DNA of 64,000 nt. Origin: Hymenobacter translucens (GTDB lineage Bacteria > Bacteroidota > Bacteroidia > Cytophagales > Hymenobacteraceae). A program made the position numbers and the translations under genes. This document shows, in pieces, positions 51,235 to 59,662 of this stretch (positions within the stretch are counted from its first letter, which is position 1; the number at the start of each line of letters is the position of its first letter). Location: NCBI RefSeq assembly GCF_020685205.1, contig NZ_JAJERB010000006.1, forward strand, positions 186,001-250,000. The letters run 5' to 3'. The notes beneath the pieces were generated by a model, which did not search any database, was not told where the DNA came from, and saw nothing but the letters and a program-made list of their open reading frames with translations.

Positions 51235-54216
51235 ATGGCCCTGTTCCCCGTCCTGACGCAAACCTACACCGCCGCCGATGTGCGCCGGGAGTGGGTGTAT
51301 GCCAGTGACTTGCCACGCAGCCTGACCTATCAGGACTACGTACTGAGCACCGGGGCGCTGATCGGGCAGGCAGCCGTCAACGACGCCCCCGATGCCGACG
51401 GCCGCCCCGACGGACAGGTGCTCTACGAAGCCCAGGAAGGCACCACCCGCGTCCGGGTGCTCAACCAGGTAGGGGCCGACCCGCTGCTGAGTGTAGAAGA
51501 GAACTACTACCAGGAGCCGGCCGTGACCTGCGACCTGTACTGCAACGTGCAGGTAGTGGGCCGGGCCATCCTGCTCGACGTGGGCACGAGCTACGGCCCC
51601 TGGGAAAGCTCCATCGATAACTCCAACTGGACCGCCGCCCGCACGCGCTACGACGCGCTGCCCACCGGCCCGGGCCTGGTGTACGTCCGCGACCAGGGCG
51701 ACGGCACGAACCGCTGCACGCTGACGCGCAGCTACACCATTGGCGCTGCCAGCACGCCCGCGGGGGATCTGATCGACACGTTTACCGACGATCAGGGCGT
51801 AGAGCATAACCTGTATTACACCACCGGCCCCCGGCTGGTGCAGGACTACACCACCCCGCCCACGCCGGAAGTGCTGGGCGTGACCCAGGCCGAACGGGGC
51901 CGGGCCGATGGGGAGGTCTTTAGCGGGCGCTGCGAAGGCACGACCCGGGTGGACTTCGCCGCCCTGCTGACCCCGCCTTACGCCTCCATCATCCTCACGG
52001 CAGACGCTCCCTTCTGCGGAGCGCCGGTCTTCGGGGCGTGTACGCTGCAGATTACCGGGGTAACCGTTACGCCCGAATCCGCGCAGGGCAAGGACGCCAC
52101 GGCTACCGTACTCACGTCCGGCGCCCAGGGTGATTTGCTCTACTCCTTAGACCGCTTCGAGACCCCCGGGCAGACCTCGCCCACGTTCGACGGGCTGCTG
52201 AGCGGGCGCCACCTGGTCACGGTCAAGGAAAACCGGGTAGACGGCTGCTTAGCCGAGCTGGAGTTCACCACGGCCGCTGCCTACGGGCTGCGCTACACGG
52301 TGCCCTTCTTCTGTCCCGAATACCAGGAAGATGCCGAAGTCCGCATCAGCCTGCGCGGCTACACCGGGGAGCCGGAAGTGTTGGAAGGGCAGGCGGAAAC
52401 GGCCGTCATCACCTGGGAGGGCAACGCCACCGACCACGTAGCCGACAACCCGGTGCAGGCCAGCACGCTCGACATCAACCTGCTGGTGATGCAGGAAGAC
52501 CAGCTGCGCGACGCCTTCGCCCCGGATGACCGCTACGCCAAAGCCGAACTGTGGATTGGCGGAACGCTGGAGTGGAGCGGCTGGCTAACCCCGCAGCTCT
52601 ACGACGCCGCCCACCTGGCTCCGCCGTTCTACATGACCCTGCGGGCCACCGACGGACTGGCCGGGCTGAAAGAGATTCCCTTTACCACGGCCTCCGGCGC
52701 CAAGCTCTCCGGTACGTTCTCCGATTTGGACCTGCTCCGGCGGTGCCTGGAAGTACTGGACTACGCCTTACCCCTGACTACCTCGGTCAGCCTGTACGCC
52801 TACGGTATGACTACCCTGGCAGCCGATGACCCGCTGGCGCAGGTCTACACCTACGCGCAGGGGTTAACCGACAACGGCAAGCCCATGTCGTGCCGGGACG
52901 TGCTGGCCTTGGTGCTGAGCCGCTACAACGCCCAGCTCCGGCAGGAAGAAGGTACGTGGTGGGTGGAGCGCATCAGCGAAGTTGCCCGGCAAACCACCCG
53001 CCGCCGCCGCTACGACGCCACCGGGGCCCGCCTACCCGGGGTCACGACCGAAAGCCTGCTGCGGGTCATTAGCGACCCCGAAGACGAGCTGCCGTGGGTA
53101 ACGGCTGCCCAGCGTCTGCAGCTGCTGCCGGCGGTGTCGGCCGTGGAAATCAACACCGAACCGGGTGGGATTCTGAACCTGCTGCCCGGCACGGACTGGT
53201 CGGAGGCTGCCTTTCTGCCCGGCCCCGCCGCGCTGGTGTACTGGTCCGGCCGTGCCGCCGTGGCCCGGCAAGCCCCCGCCAAGAAAGGGGAGCCCGCCGG
53301 CCTGCGCTTTACGGGAACGGACTTTAACGCCTGGGTGCAGAGCCCACCGGCCGCCGTCGGGAACGTGCGCGATGACTTCCGCTTGCCCGGCATGATGACG
53401 CTGACCATCACGGCCACGTTTGACCGGGACCTGCAGATACCCGACGGCCCGGAAATAGACGAGCCCGCCCCCGGGTTCCCGGCGTCTTCCTACCCGGTGC
53501 TGCAGTACGCCATCCAAGTGGGCAACCAGTGGATCCAATCACCCAGCGGACTAGGCAATACCCCGCACCGCTTCGAGGTCCGGCTGTTTCAACTCCTGAA
53601 GCCCGTCACCTTTACCATCCCGTTCCTGGTGGAGCCCAACACGGTATCCGTCCGGCTCTACAGCACCAAGGACATGGTCATCACCGGGCTGCGCCTGACC
53701 AACGGCGAAGCCACGGTGGAAGAGCGCACCGACCTCTACCGCGCCCGCAACACCCAGGCCGGCCGATTAATCCAGGTCGATGACCGCCTGGCCCTGAAAG
53801 GCAGCGACACGCCCGGCTCCCTCGTGGACCGCACGCCCTTGCTGGCAAACGGCACCCCGACCCAGCGGTGGGGCGAACTCGGTACGGACCTGCTGGCCGG
53901 CAAGGAACTGGGCGACCTGTTAGCCGCGGAACGCCTGCTTTGGCAGCAGCGCCCGGTGCAGGTACTGACCGGCGTGCTGATGGGGAGGCTCCGCGTCCGC
54001 AACACCATTACCGACCCGCAGGAGCTACGGCCCCGGGGCTACAAGCAGACCGCTCATGTGTGGAGCGTGGCCCAGGGCTTTCATACGGTAACGCTGGTGG
54101 AGCTGCTCGGGACCTATATCGGTATTCCGCCGCGGCCCGACGGCCTGCTACTACTCGAAGACGGCGGCGCGCTGCTGCTCGAAGACAACTCTTATTTCCT
54201 ACTCGAAGATGCCTGA
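51235..54216 (+). CDS. large tail-tip protein
   Basis: A 993-aa protein following the tape measure and the accessory island, the place of Dit/Tal-like baseplate proteins. Its middle (about 360-600) has strand-rich regions (AELWIGGTLEWSGWLTPQLY; YMTLRATDGLAGLKEIPF; CRDVLALVLSRYNAQLRQEE) that recall hub proteins. The C-terminus ends in three LLLED-type repeats. It overlaps the next gene by 8 bp. Assignment rests on position and size. Confidence 0.7.
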   Translation: MALFPVLTQTYTAADVRREWVYASDLPRSLTYQDYVLSTGALIGQAAVNDAPDADGRPDGQVLYEAQEGTTRVRVLNQVGADPLLSVEENYYQEPAVTCDLYCNVQVVGRAILLDVGTSYGPWESSIDNSNWTAARTRYDALPTGPGLVYVRDQGDGTNRCTLTRSYTIGAASTPAGDLIDTFTDDQGVEHNLYYTTGPRLVQDYTTPPTPEVLGVTQAERGRADGEVFSGRCEGTTRVDFAALLTPPYASIILTADAPFCGAPVFGACTLQITGVTVTPESAQGKDATATVLTSGAQGDLLYSLDRFETPGQTSPTFDGLLSGRHLVTVKENRVDGCLAELEFTTAAAYGLRYTVPFFCPEYQEDAEVRISLRGYTGEPEVLEGQAETAVITWEGNATDHVADNPVQASTLDINLLVMQEDQLRDAFAPDDRYAKAELWIGGTLEWSGWLTPQLYDAAHLAPPFYMTLRATDGLAGLKEIPFTTASGAKLSGTFSDLDLLRRCLEVLDYALPLTTSVSLYAYGMTTLAADDPLAQVYTYAQGLTDNGKPMSCRDVLALVLSRYNAQLRQEEGTWWVERISEVARQTTRRRRYDATGARLPGVTTESLLRVISDPEDELPWVTAAQRLQLLPAVSAVEINTEPGGILNLLPGTDWSEAAFLPGPAALVYWSGRAAVARQAPAKKGEPAGLRFTGTDFNAWVQSPPAAVGNVRDDFRLPGMMTLTITATFDRDLQIPDGPEIDEPAPGFPASSYPVLQYAIQVGNQWIQSPSGLGNTPHRFEVRLFQLLKPVTFTIPFLVEPNTVSVRLYSTKDMVITGLRLTNGEATVEERTDLYRARNTQAGRLIQVDDRLALKGSDTPGSLVDRTPLLANGTPTQRWGELGTDLLAGKELGDLLAAERLLWQQRPVQVLTGVLMGRLRVRNTITDPQELRPRGYKQTAHVWSVAQGFHTVTLVELLGTYIGIPPRPDGLLLLEDGGALLLEDNSYFLLEDA

Positions 54217-55438
54217 CCGCAAAGGAAGTCAATTGGGGGCCCCCTCGTCACTGTTAGCAAGTGACTACCTGCTGGGTGTTCGCCCGACGGAATCCGACCC
54301 GGGAAACCGGAATATCAGGATAACCCCGGCGGCGCTGAGCAACTACGTGCCCGCCCTGTATGCCCGCGTCACCACGGCCCAGGCCCGCACGCTCCAGACG
54401 GAAGCCGACGTGTTCCCGAACCGCCTCTACTACATCGAGAGCCAGAGCGGGGTCGTCTACATCACCCACGGCCTGTTCGACGCCGCGACGTTCTCCCCGG
54501 TGGCGCTGCGCCGTAACCTGGACGGCACCTACACGTCGGGTACCTACACGCTGACGGATTCCACCGAAGTCTTTGAGGAAGGCGCCCCGGATAGCGGCAA
54601 CACCTTCCTGACCGACTGGCTGGTGGTCAACGCCCCCTATGGCAAGTACCAGATCGGGCAGACCGTACCGGATGCCGGTAAGACGCCTGTGCAATCCATT
54701 CTAAATGCCTTTTCCGGGGTGCTGTACCCGACCTATACGGTGGCGGCCCTCAGCATCGACATGAGCGCCAGCCCGACGGGCGAAGTAGGAGAGGTGGTCA
54801 TTAACACCATTGGCGACCTGTTCACGCCCGGCGACGCGGGCAGCCTGACCAATAACCGCCTCTTTGTAGACGGCCAGCAGGTAGCCAGCGGCCTGGGCAA
54901 TACGCTCAGCAAGGCCCTGAGCATGACCCGCGCCCTCACCCCGAAAAGCATTCACGGGCTGGTGTCCTACAACGAAGGTGACCGCAAGACCACCAGCACC
55001 GGGGAAGACGATGACCGCAACGCCGCTATCCGCAACCCCAACGCCCCGCAGGCGGCCGAAGCGGACTTCCACAGCGAAACGCTCAGCTTCCGCGGTTTTT
55101 ACCGGCTGTTTTGGGGCGCCGCCTCGGTAGCGCCCGCCACCAGCGCTCAGGTCCGCGCCCTGCCCGGCAACCAGCTGACCAGCGCCGGCAACCAGTTCAC
55201 GCTGACCACCGGCACCACGGAAAAAACCTTTGCTATCGTGCTGCCGCCCGGCCTCTCGCTGGTGAGCGTGACCGACCTGGACAACCTGAACGCCAACATC
55301 ACTACGGCTTATGTAGCCCAGCCCACCATCAGCGTCAACAACGCGGGAGGTATCCCGGTGCCAGGCTATACGCCCTACGTCTACCAGGCCGCCGGCCCTT
55401 ACGGCAGCAGTGCCCGCCACCTTTTCCAATTCGCTTAA
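54209..55438 (+). CDS. tail fibre or tip protein
   Basis: A 409-aa protein with a start typical of Bacteroidota phage fibres (PDRKGSQLGAPSSLLASDYL LGV), a beta-rich middle and a C-terminal FRGFYRLFWGAAS...RHLFQFA region. No enzymatic domain seen. It probably forms part of the tail appendage. Confidence 0.65.
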   Translation: MPDRKGSQLGAPSSLLASDYLLGVRPTESDPGNRNIRITPAALSNYVPALYARVTTAQARTLQTEADVFPNRLYYIESQSGVVYITHGLFDAATFSPVALRRNLDGTYTSGTYTLTDSTEVFEEGAPDSGNTFLTDWLVVNAPYGKYQIGQTVPDAGKTPVQSILNAFSGVLYPTYTVAALSIDMSASPTGEVGEVVINTIGDLFTPGDAGSLTNNRLFVDGQQVASGLGNTLSKALSMTRALTPKSIHGLVSYNEGDRKTTSTGEDDDRNAAIRNPNAPQAAEADFHSETLSFRGFYRLFWGAASVAPATSAQVRALPGNQLTSAGNQFTLTTGTTEKTFAIVLPPGLSLVSVTDLDNLNANITTAYVAQPTISVNNAGGIPVPGYTPYVYQAAGPYGSSARHLFQFA

Positions 55439-55441
55439 CCG

Positions 55442-56380
55442 ATGGGCTACACACGCTTTACAAACGCAGGCGGAATCGTCAACAACTACGGGGGGCCGGT
55501 TGATGAGTACTATTACTTCCGCCTGTCGGAAACCCTCTACCGGCCTTATGCGGACCTGACGGAAGCCCGGGCCACGGTGCCTGTTGCCTTTCGTTCCGGC
55601 CGCACGGTCAACATCGGCGGCACCGAATACTGGTGGAAGCACGGGGCGACGGCCGACGAGCAGCTGGTAGCCAAAGGCGGGGGCGGGGGTGATGTAGACC
55701 AGGCCGAGTTCGACGCCCTCGACAGCCGGGTGGTCGTGCTGGAAGGCAACAACCAGATCATTGCCTCCCCCGGCGGGTTGGTGGTCGGTCTTAGCGGCAA
55801 CCAAAGCACCATTAGCACCGACCCGGGCTTTGATGCCAACCTGATTGTAGGCGGCGACGACAACCTGATAACAGGCGCCGCCGGCCTCTGCGGCATCACC
55901 GGCGGGGCGGGCAACCTGATTCAGGGCGGAACCAGCAACCTGATAACCAATAGCACCGGCTGTATCATTCCAGCTACCTGCAACGGGGTTACCCTGCTTA
56001 ACTGCTCCAGCTTCACCGCGCCCGCCAACACCCAGGATAAGACCTACATCAACAACGCCGAGGCCGGCACCGGCGGAGCCGACCGCTACCAGGCCGCCAA
56101 AGACGATACGGGCCGCTACAACGACGTGGTGTTGATGGAGCCGAAGACGTTCGCCCTGGTAACGGCCGGCAACGTCAACGCCACCGGCTATAAAGCCCAG
56201 GTCATCAGCGCCGTGGACAACACCGCCTACGGCCCGGAGCGCACCACCGATGCTGATGTAACGGCTGACCTCGCTGCCGCCTTTGCCAGCGCAACCCCGC
56301 CGGCGGCCGTGATTCTGCGCGTGGAACCGCAGCGGGTGGACGTGACCCGGGTAGCCTACACCATTTTCACCCTCGCCTGA
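55442..56380 (+). CDS. tail fibre with beta-helix-like repeats
   Basis: A 312-aa protein. After an N-terminal attachment part (GYTRFTNAGGIVNNYGGPVD) a short coil is followed by repeats of about 12-20 residues (NLIVGGDDNLITGAAG; NLIQGGTSNLITNSTG) typical of a parallel beta helix, then a C-terminal beta domain. It probably contacts the host surface. Confidence 0.7.
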   Translation: MGYTRFTNAGGIVNNYGGPVDEYYYFRLSETLYRPYADLTEARATVPVAFRSGRTVNIGGTEYWWKHGATADEQLVAKGGGGGDVDQAEFDALDSRVVVLEGNNQIIASPGGLVVGLSGNQSTISTDPGFDANLIVGGDDNLITGAAGLCGITGGAGNLIQGGTSNLITNSTGCIIPATCNGVTLLNCSSFTAPANTQDKTYINNAEAGTGGADRYQAAKDDTGRYNDVVLMEPKTFALVTAGNVNATGYKAQVISAVDNTAYGPERTTDADVTADLAAAFASATPPAAVILRVEPQRVDVTRVAYTIFTLA

Positions 56381-56937
56381 TGCCTAAGCCTCTTTATCCG
56401 CATAACATCGGCTTCCGCCCCTTCACCGGCGGGGGCATCACGCCGTCTGCCTATGCCTGGTATGCCAACGGCTGTAGCCAGGCCGACGCCGGGGCTACCC
56501 TGACGGCAGTGGACGGCTTCGGACAGGCCACCGCGACGCACACGCAAGCCCTCGACAACACCGGCACGGGCCTGCGGGGCTACGTGGAGTTCACCCACAA
56601 CAGCGTCACCGACTACGGCTACTTCGGTTGGACCAGCGCCGCGACAGCCCAAAGCAGCAACATCAAAGCCGGCTTCTACATCGCCGGGGCAGCCGAGTGG
56701 CGCGTGTACCACAACGGCACCGATACGGCCCTGCCCGTGGGGGCGTGGAATGGCGCCGAGCGGTTCCGGGTGGAACTCTACGATGATAAGACCATCTGGC
56801 TGGTCAACGACATTCAGGCCTACCAGTCCGCTACCTCCTTTGCCGACGCCCTGCTGTGGATGGGCGCCCACTTCTACTACTCGACCTGCGCCCTGACCAA
56901 CGTGGTCATGGCCGGTGTCGTGACCGTGCCCCGCTAA
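56380..56937 (+). CDS. candidate receptor-binding tail protein
   Basis: A 185-aa beta-rich protein (GYVEFTHNSVTDYGYFGWTS; FYIAGAAEWRVYHNGTDTAL; FRVELYDDKTIWLVNDIQAY) that looks like a lectin-type jelly roll. Its place at the end of the fibre genes suits a receptor-binding tip. One-base overlap with the gene before. Confidence 0.6.
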   Translation: MPKPLYPHNIGFRPFTGGGITPSAYAWYANGCSQADAGATLTAVDGFGQATATHTQALDNTGTGLRGYVEFTHNSVTDYGYFGWTSAATAQSSNIKAGFYIAGAAEWRVYHNGTDTALPVGAWNGAERFRVELYDDKTIWLVNDIQAYQSATSFADALLWMGAHFYYSTCALTNVVMAGVVTVPR

Positions 56938-56986
56938 TACCCTGCCCTGCCTGCCCTACCTATTGCACCTCTAAGCCCTTTCTGCT

Positions 56987-57484
56987 GTGCCCTACTCGAC
57001 TGCCTCCGCTTCGATTCGCACATGGTACCCGGTACCCTGGCGACTCCCACCGTGGCAACTGATACTAGCCGGCTTACCGTGTCTCCCGCCTACGCTAATC
57101 GTCTACGCCGTGCTTGCCTTGCCCTCTCTCAGTCTATCTGTTCTGTTGCTTGACGCCGCAGGTTCCCCTAGTGGAGTGCCAAACGTGGTGGTGGGCGGTG
57201 CTATCACGGCAGTCGTTGCGGTGGTAGGCTGGATGGTTAAGCGCATCATCGAAGCCAGCGACGTGAAGACAGAGCGCCTGGAAACGGCGGTAACGTCGCT
57301 AACCCGGCTGGTCGGGGAGATTGGACAGGAGCAGAAGGCCAGCGCCAAGCTAGCCGAGTACCTGGAAAAGCGGGTGGATACACTGGAGAAGAAGAAGGAG
57401 GTACTGGAAAAGAGCTTCTACGAGATGGATAAGATCATCGACCGGGAGATCATTCACAAGAAGTTACACCCGCCGCATTCATGA
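56987..57484 (+). CDS. membrane-anchored coiled-coil protein, holin-like
   Basis: A 165-aa protein starting at GTG 56987. Two hydrophobic segments (LILAGLPCLPPTLIVYAVLA and NVVVGGAITAVVAVVGWMV) precede a coiled coil (RLETAVTSLTRLVGEIGQEQ; LEKRVDTLEKKKEVLEK). This resembles XhlA/holin-accessory proteins. It is 4 bp coupled to the next lysis gene. Confidence 0.6.
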   Translation: MPYSTASASIRTWYPVPWRLPPWQLILAGLPCLPPTLIVYAVLALPSLSLSVLLLDAAGSPSGVPNVVVGGAITAVVAVVGWMVKRIIEASDVKTERLETAVTSLTRLVGEIGQEQKASAKLAEYLEKRVDTLEKKKEVLEKSFYEMDKIIDREIIHKKLHPPHS

Positions 57485-57828
57485 ACCTAATCCCGAAGTG
57501 GTGGCGCGACATCACCGAAAACCCGCCCGGGCATACCGTCGCCAAAGACCTGTTCCGGGCGCAAGCCTTCTACGCGGGCCTGGCCCTGTGCTTCTGGATT
57601 GCCTACGCTGACTTCCGGCAGGGCAGGGGTATCAGCTTTGAGCCCGCCCTGTTCCTGCTCAGCTACGCCCTGGGTGCCTCGGCCCTGAAAGCCTACGAGA
57701 AGTTCCAGGACCGCAAGACGGCGGATGGCGCTGGAAACCCGCTGGCCGTGCCCAACCCGCCCGGCTACACGCCCCCGATTATGGACCAGGTTCCGAACCC
57801 CAACGCCGCTAACCATCCTGTAGAATGA
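57481..57828 (+). CDS. two-pass membrane protein, candidate holin
   Basis: A 115-aa protein with two transmembrane helices (FYAGLALCFWIAYADF and PALFLLSYALGASALKAYEK) and a polar proline-rich tail. Its place between a coiled-coil membrane protein and the u-spanin candidate suggests a holin. Confidence 0.6.
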   Translation: MNLIPKWWRDITENPPGHTVAKDLFRAQAFYAGLALCFWIAYADFRQGRGISFEPALFLLSYALGASALKAYEKFQDRKTADGAGNPLAVPNPPGYTPPIMDQVPNPNAANHPVE

Positions 57829-58460
57829 GACAGTCAACCCTAGCTAAGCTCGCCCTGCTTGCCATTGTCGCCCTGTTGGGCCTTTGTCTGGCCGCCTGCC
57901 GCGCCTCCAAGCCCGACACCACGGAAGTCCCGGCCCCCAAAATAGAGGTGGCCAGCAATGGTGCACAGCCAGGGGCTAAAACCGACTCTTTGGCCGGGGT
58001 AACCCCCGCTCAGGGCCTGGAAACACCGAAAACTGATGGTGCACAGGGTGGCCAGAAATCCGGCATCTTCTCCGCTGTTGGCGACTTGTTCAGCACCCCG
58101 GAAGGGAAGGCCCACCGCCGGGAGGTGCGACTGAAGAAAGCAGCTGTACCCCGCAAGCTGGGCAAGGGAGCCGTGTATGCCCCGGACAACCAAGGCCAGA
58201 TAGCCGCCGCCTGGAAGAACGCCGCCCCGATAGCCAATGCCGACAGCGGGGCCGTGGTGCATCAGGCAGCCAGCAAGACCGGCCCCGCTATCGTGGGAGA
58301 CGGCAACACCGTGACGCAGCCGGCCGCCACCGATTGGAAGGCCACCCTGGCAAAGCCCTTTAGCCTGCTGCTGGCCGCCCTGGCGCTGGGCGGGGTGGTG
58401 TACGGCATCTACCTGCTTTGGCCCGCCCGGCCTCGCCGCAAACAGGACGAAACCGCCTGA
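57825..58460 (+). CDS. lipoprotein with C-terminal TM helix, u-spanin candidate
   Basis: A 211-aa protein: lipoprotein signal ending LAAC (Cys about residue 25), a roughly 150-residue Lys/Ala/Gly-rich periplasmic stretch, then a transmembrane helix near the C-terminus (FSLLLAALALGGVVYGIYLL) and a basic tail (RPRRKQDETA). One chain tied to both outer and inner membrane is the definition of a unimolecular spanin (as T1 gp11). It lies in the lysis cassette, which supports the role. Confidence 0.65.
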   Translation: MRQSTLAKLALLAIVALLGLCLAACRASKPDTTEVPAPKIEVASNGAQPGAKTDSLAGVTPAQGLETPKTDGAQGGQKSGIFSAVGDLFSTPEGKAHRREVRLKKAAVPRKLGKGAVYAPDNQGQIAAAWKNAAPIANADSGAVVHQAASKTGPAIVGDGNTVTQPAATDWKATLAKPFSLLLAALALGGVVYGIYLLWPARPRRKQDETA

Positions 58461-58509
58461 GAATATAATATAAAAAAGTCTTCACTTCTGAAGAGTATTC
58501 CGCAAGCCA

Positions 58510-58683
58510 ATGGAAACCAAGCTAGTCTACTGCAATACCTCCTACTTCTGCTGCGGGGTAGTGGTGCGAGAGGATAACACCATAACCGAAGCTGCTCCCA
58601 TCCTACGGTGGTCAGTCGGCAAGCACTTCCGGGTGCTGCGCGACTGGCTCCGGGGGAAGGGCGGTAGCTACCAAGTCCTCTAG
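58510..58683 (+). CDS. 57-aa phage protein
   Basis: ATG 58510 to TAG 58683 encodes METKLVYCNTSYFCCGVVVR and a 37-residue basic end. It is in the GC-rich codon style of neighbours and is followed 2 bp later by the next ATG. Function unknown. Confidence 0.5.
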   Translation: METKLVYCNTSYFCCGVVVREDNTITEAAPILRWSVGKHFRVLRDWLRGKGGSYQVL

Positions 58684-58685
58684 CC

Positions 58686-58883
58686 ATGAGCCACCCGGTC
58701 GATCACGCCTACCTCAACAACTGCTACTGCCTCGGCCCGGACGGGCCCCGCGTGACGCTCAAAAGCAAGGAGAAGCTCGACCGGGTAGTGGTCAAGTCCC
58801 TGCGGCTGGGGGTGCAGTTTGAAACCGACGCCTCCCGCCTTCACAGCCTACCTAAACCGAAAGACCATGCCCCGTCTAATTAA
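58686..58883 (+). CDS. small phage protein of unknown function
   Basis: A 65-aa protein (DHAYLNNCYCLGPDGPRVTL; EKLDRVVVKSLRLGVQFE). It overlaps the orphan amidase start by 17 bp, so it was coupled to the original amidase gene. No family recognised. Confidence 0.5.
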   Translation: MSHPVDHAYLNNCYCLGPDGPRVTLKSKEKLDRVVVKSLRLGVQFETDASRLHSLPKPKDHAPSN

Positions 58884-58998
58884 AACCATTGTAGTCCATT
58901 GCACGGCCAGCCCCGCCACCGCCACGAAGGACGGCATCCTGAACTACTGGCGGGAGACGAGGGGCTGGCAGGTTCCCGGGGAATTCGCCCCGAATTAA
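58867..58998 (+). pseudogene. truncated amidase start (orphan 5' end)
   Basis: A 43-codon frame encoding PRLIKTIVVHCTASPATATK, then GILNYWRETRGWQVPG, EFAPN and stop. It matches the N-terminus of the intact amidase at 59659 in 26 of 32 aligned residues but ends at Gly38 in foreign sequence. It keeps the first zinc His only, so it cannot be an active amidase. It marks the place where the HNH element entered. Confidence 0.8.
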
Positions 58999-59022
58999 TC
59001 CCGAATTATTCCCGGATTTTCC
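58990..59022 (+). repeat. imperfect 11-bp tandem repeats at the insertion edge
   Basis: CCGAATTAATC, CCGAATTATTC and CCGGATTTTCC follow one another, and GGGGAATTCGC just before resembles a partial unit. They begin right at the end of the truncated amidase. Confidence 0.5.
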
Positions 59023-59074
59023 GATTGGGTCTCCCACATAAAAAAGTCCTGTATTAATACTGGATAACACCTTA

Positions 59075-59108
59075 TCATACCATGATATTGTTGTATATTA
59101 TGGTATGA
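59075..59108 (+). promoter_or_regulatory. hairpin sequestering the HNH start codon
   Basis: TCATACCAT (59075-59083) and ATGGTATGA (59100-59108) are perfect 9-bp arms with a 16-nt loop. The HNH ATG (59105-59107) lies in the right arm. It could be an RNA stem-loop blocking translation or a DNA operator. Confidence 0.55.
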
Positions 59109-59662
59109 AAAAAGACATAGAAAACCACGTAGGCAGCTACCAAGTGAGCGACCAAGGACAAGTATTCAGCTTAGACCGCATCATTCCCCGCAAGGGAGTG
59201 GATAAGGCTGGCAACCCCGCGCCTAACCAAACGGTGCGCGGGCGAATGCTTAAGAACTACAAAGCCAAGAACGGCTACTACGTCGTGAACCTCGGCGGGC
59301 CTGAAGGGCTCAAACAACGCTATGTGCACGAGTTAGTGGCCGCTGCCTTTATCGGCCCCCGGCCCGAAGGCGCAACCATCAACCATAAGGATGGCAACAA
59401 GCTCAACAACACCCCGGCCAACCTAGAATACTGCACCTACGCAGAGAACAACGAACACGCCCGCGGCACCGGCTTGAACCGGGTAAACATCGCCGACTAT
59501 ACGATGCGGCGGCGGGTGGGTCTGCTAGATGAAAATGGGCAGGTAGTACAGGAATATGCTTCCGCTATGGAGGCAGAGAAATTAACAGGAACGCATCACG
59601 TTGGCCTTGCCTGTAGCGGTAAACGAAAGACCGCAGGCGGCCGCAAATGGAAATTCCTATGA
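59105..59662 (+). CDS. NUMOD4-HNH-type homing endonuclease inserted at the amidase start
   Basis: A 185-aa protein. NUMOD4-like start (VGSYQVSDQGQVFSLDR), HNH_3 core (YVHELVAAAFIGPRPEG; INHKDGNKLNNTPANLEYCT), and a C-terminal NUMOD1-like DNA-binding part (SAMEAEKLTGTHHVGLACSG; TAGGRKWKF). This is the architecture of phage homing endonucleases. Its stop overlaps the ATG of the restored amidase (ATGA at 59659), so the two are coupled. Confidence 0.88.
   Translation: MKKDIENHVGSYQVSDQGQVFSLDRIIPRKGVDKAGNPAPNQTVRGRMLKNYKAKNGYYVVNLGGPEGLKQRYVHELVAAAFIGPRPEGATINHKDGNKLNNTPANLEYCTYAENNEHARGTGLNRVNIADYTMRRRVGLLDENGQVVQEYASAMEAEKLTGTHHVGLACSGKRKTAGGRKWKFL

Noticed and set aside
54701..55804. 367-codon frame antisense to fibre genes
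   Set aside because: Spans two real genes and their junction on the other strand.
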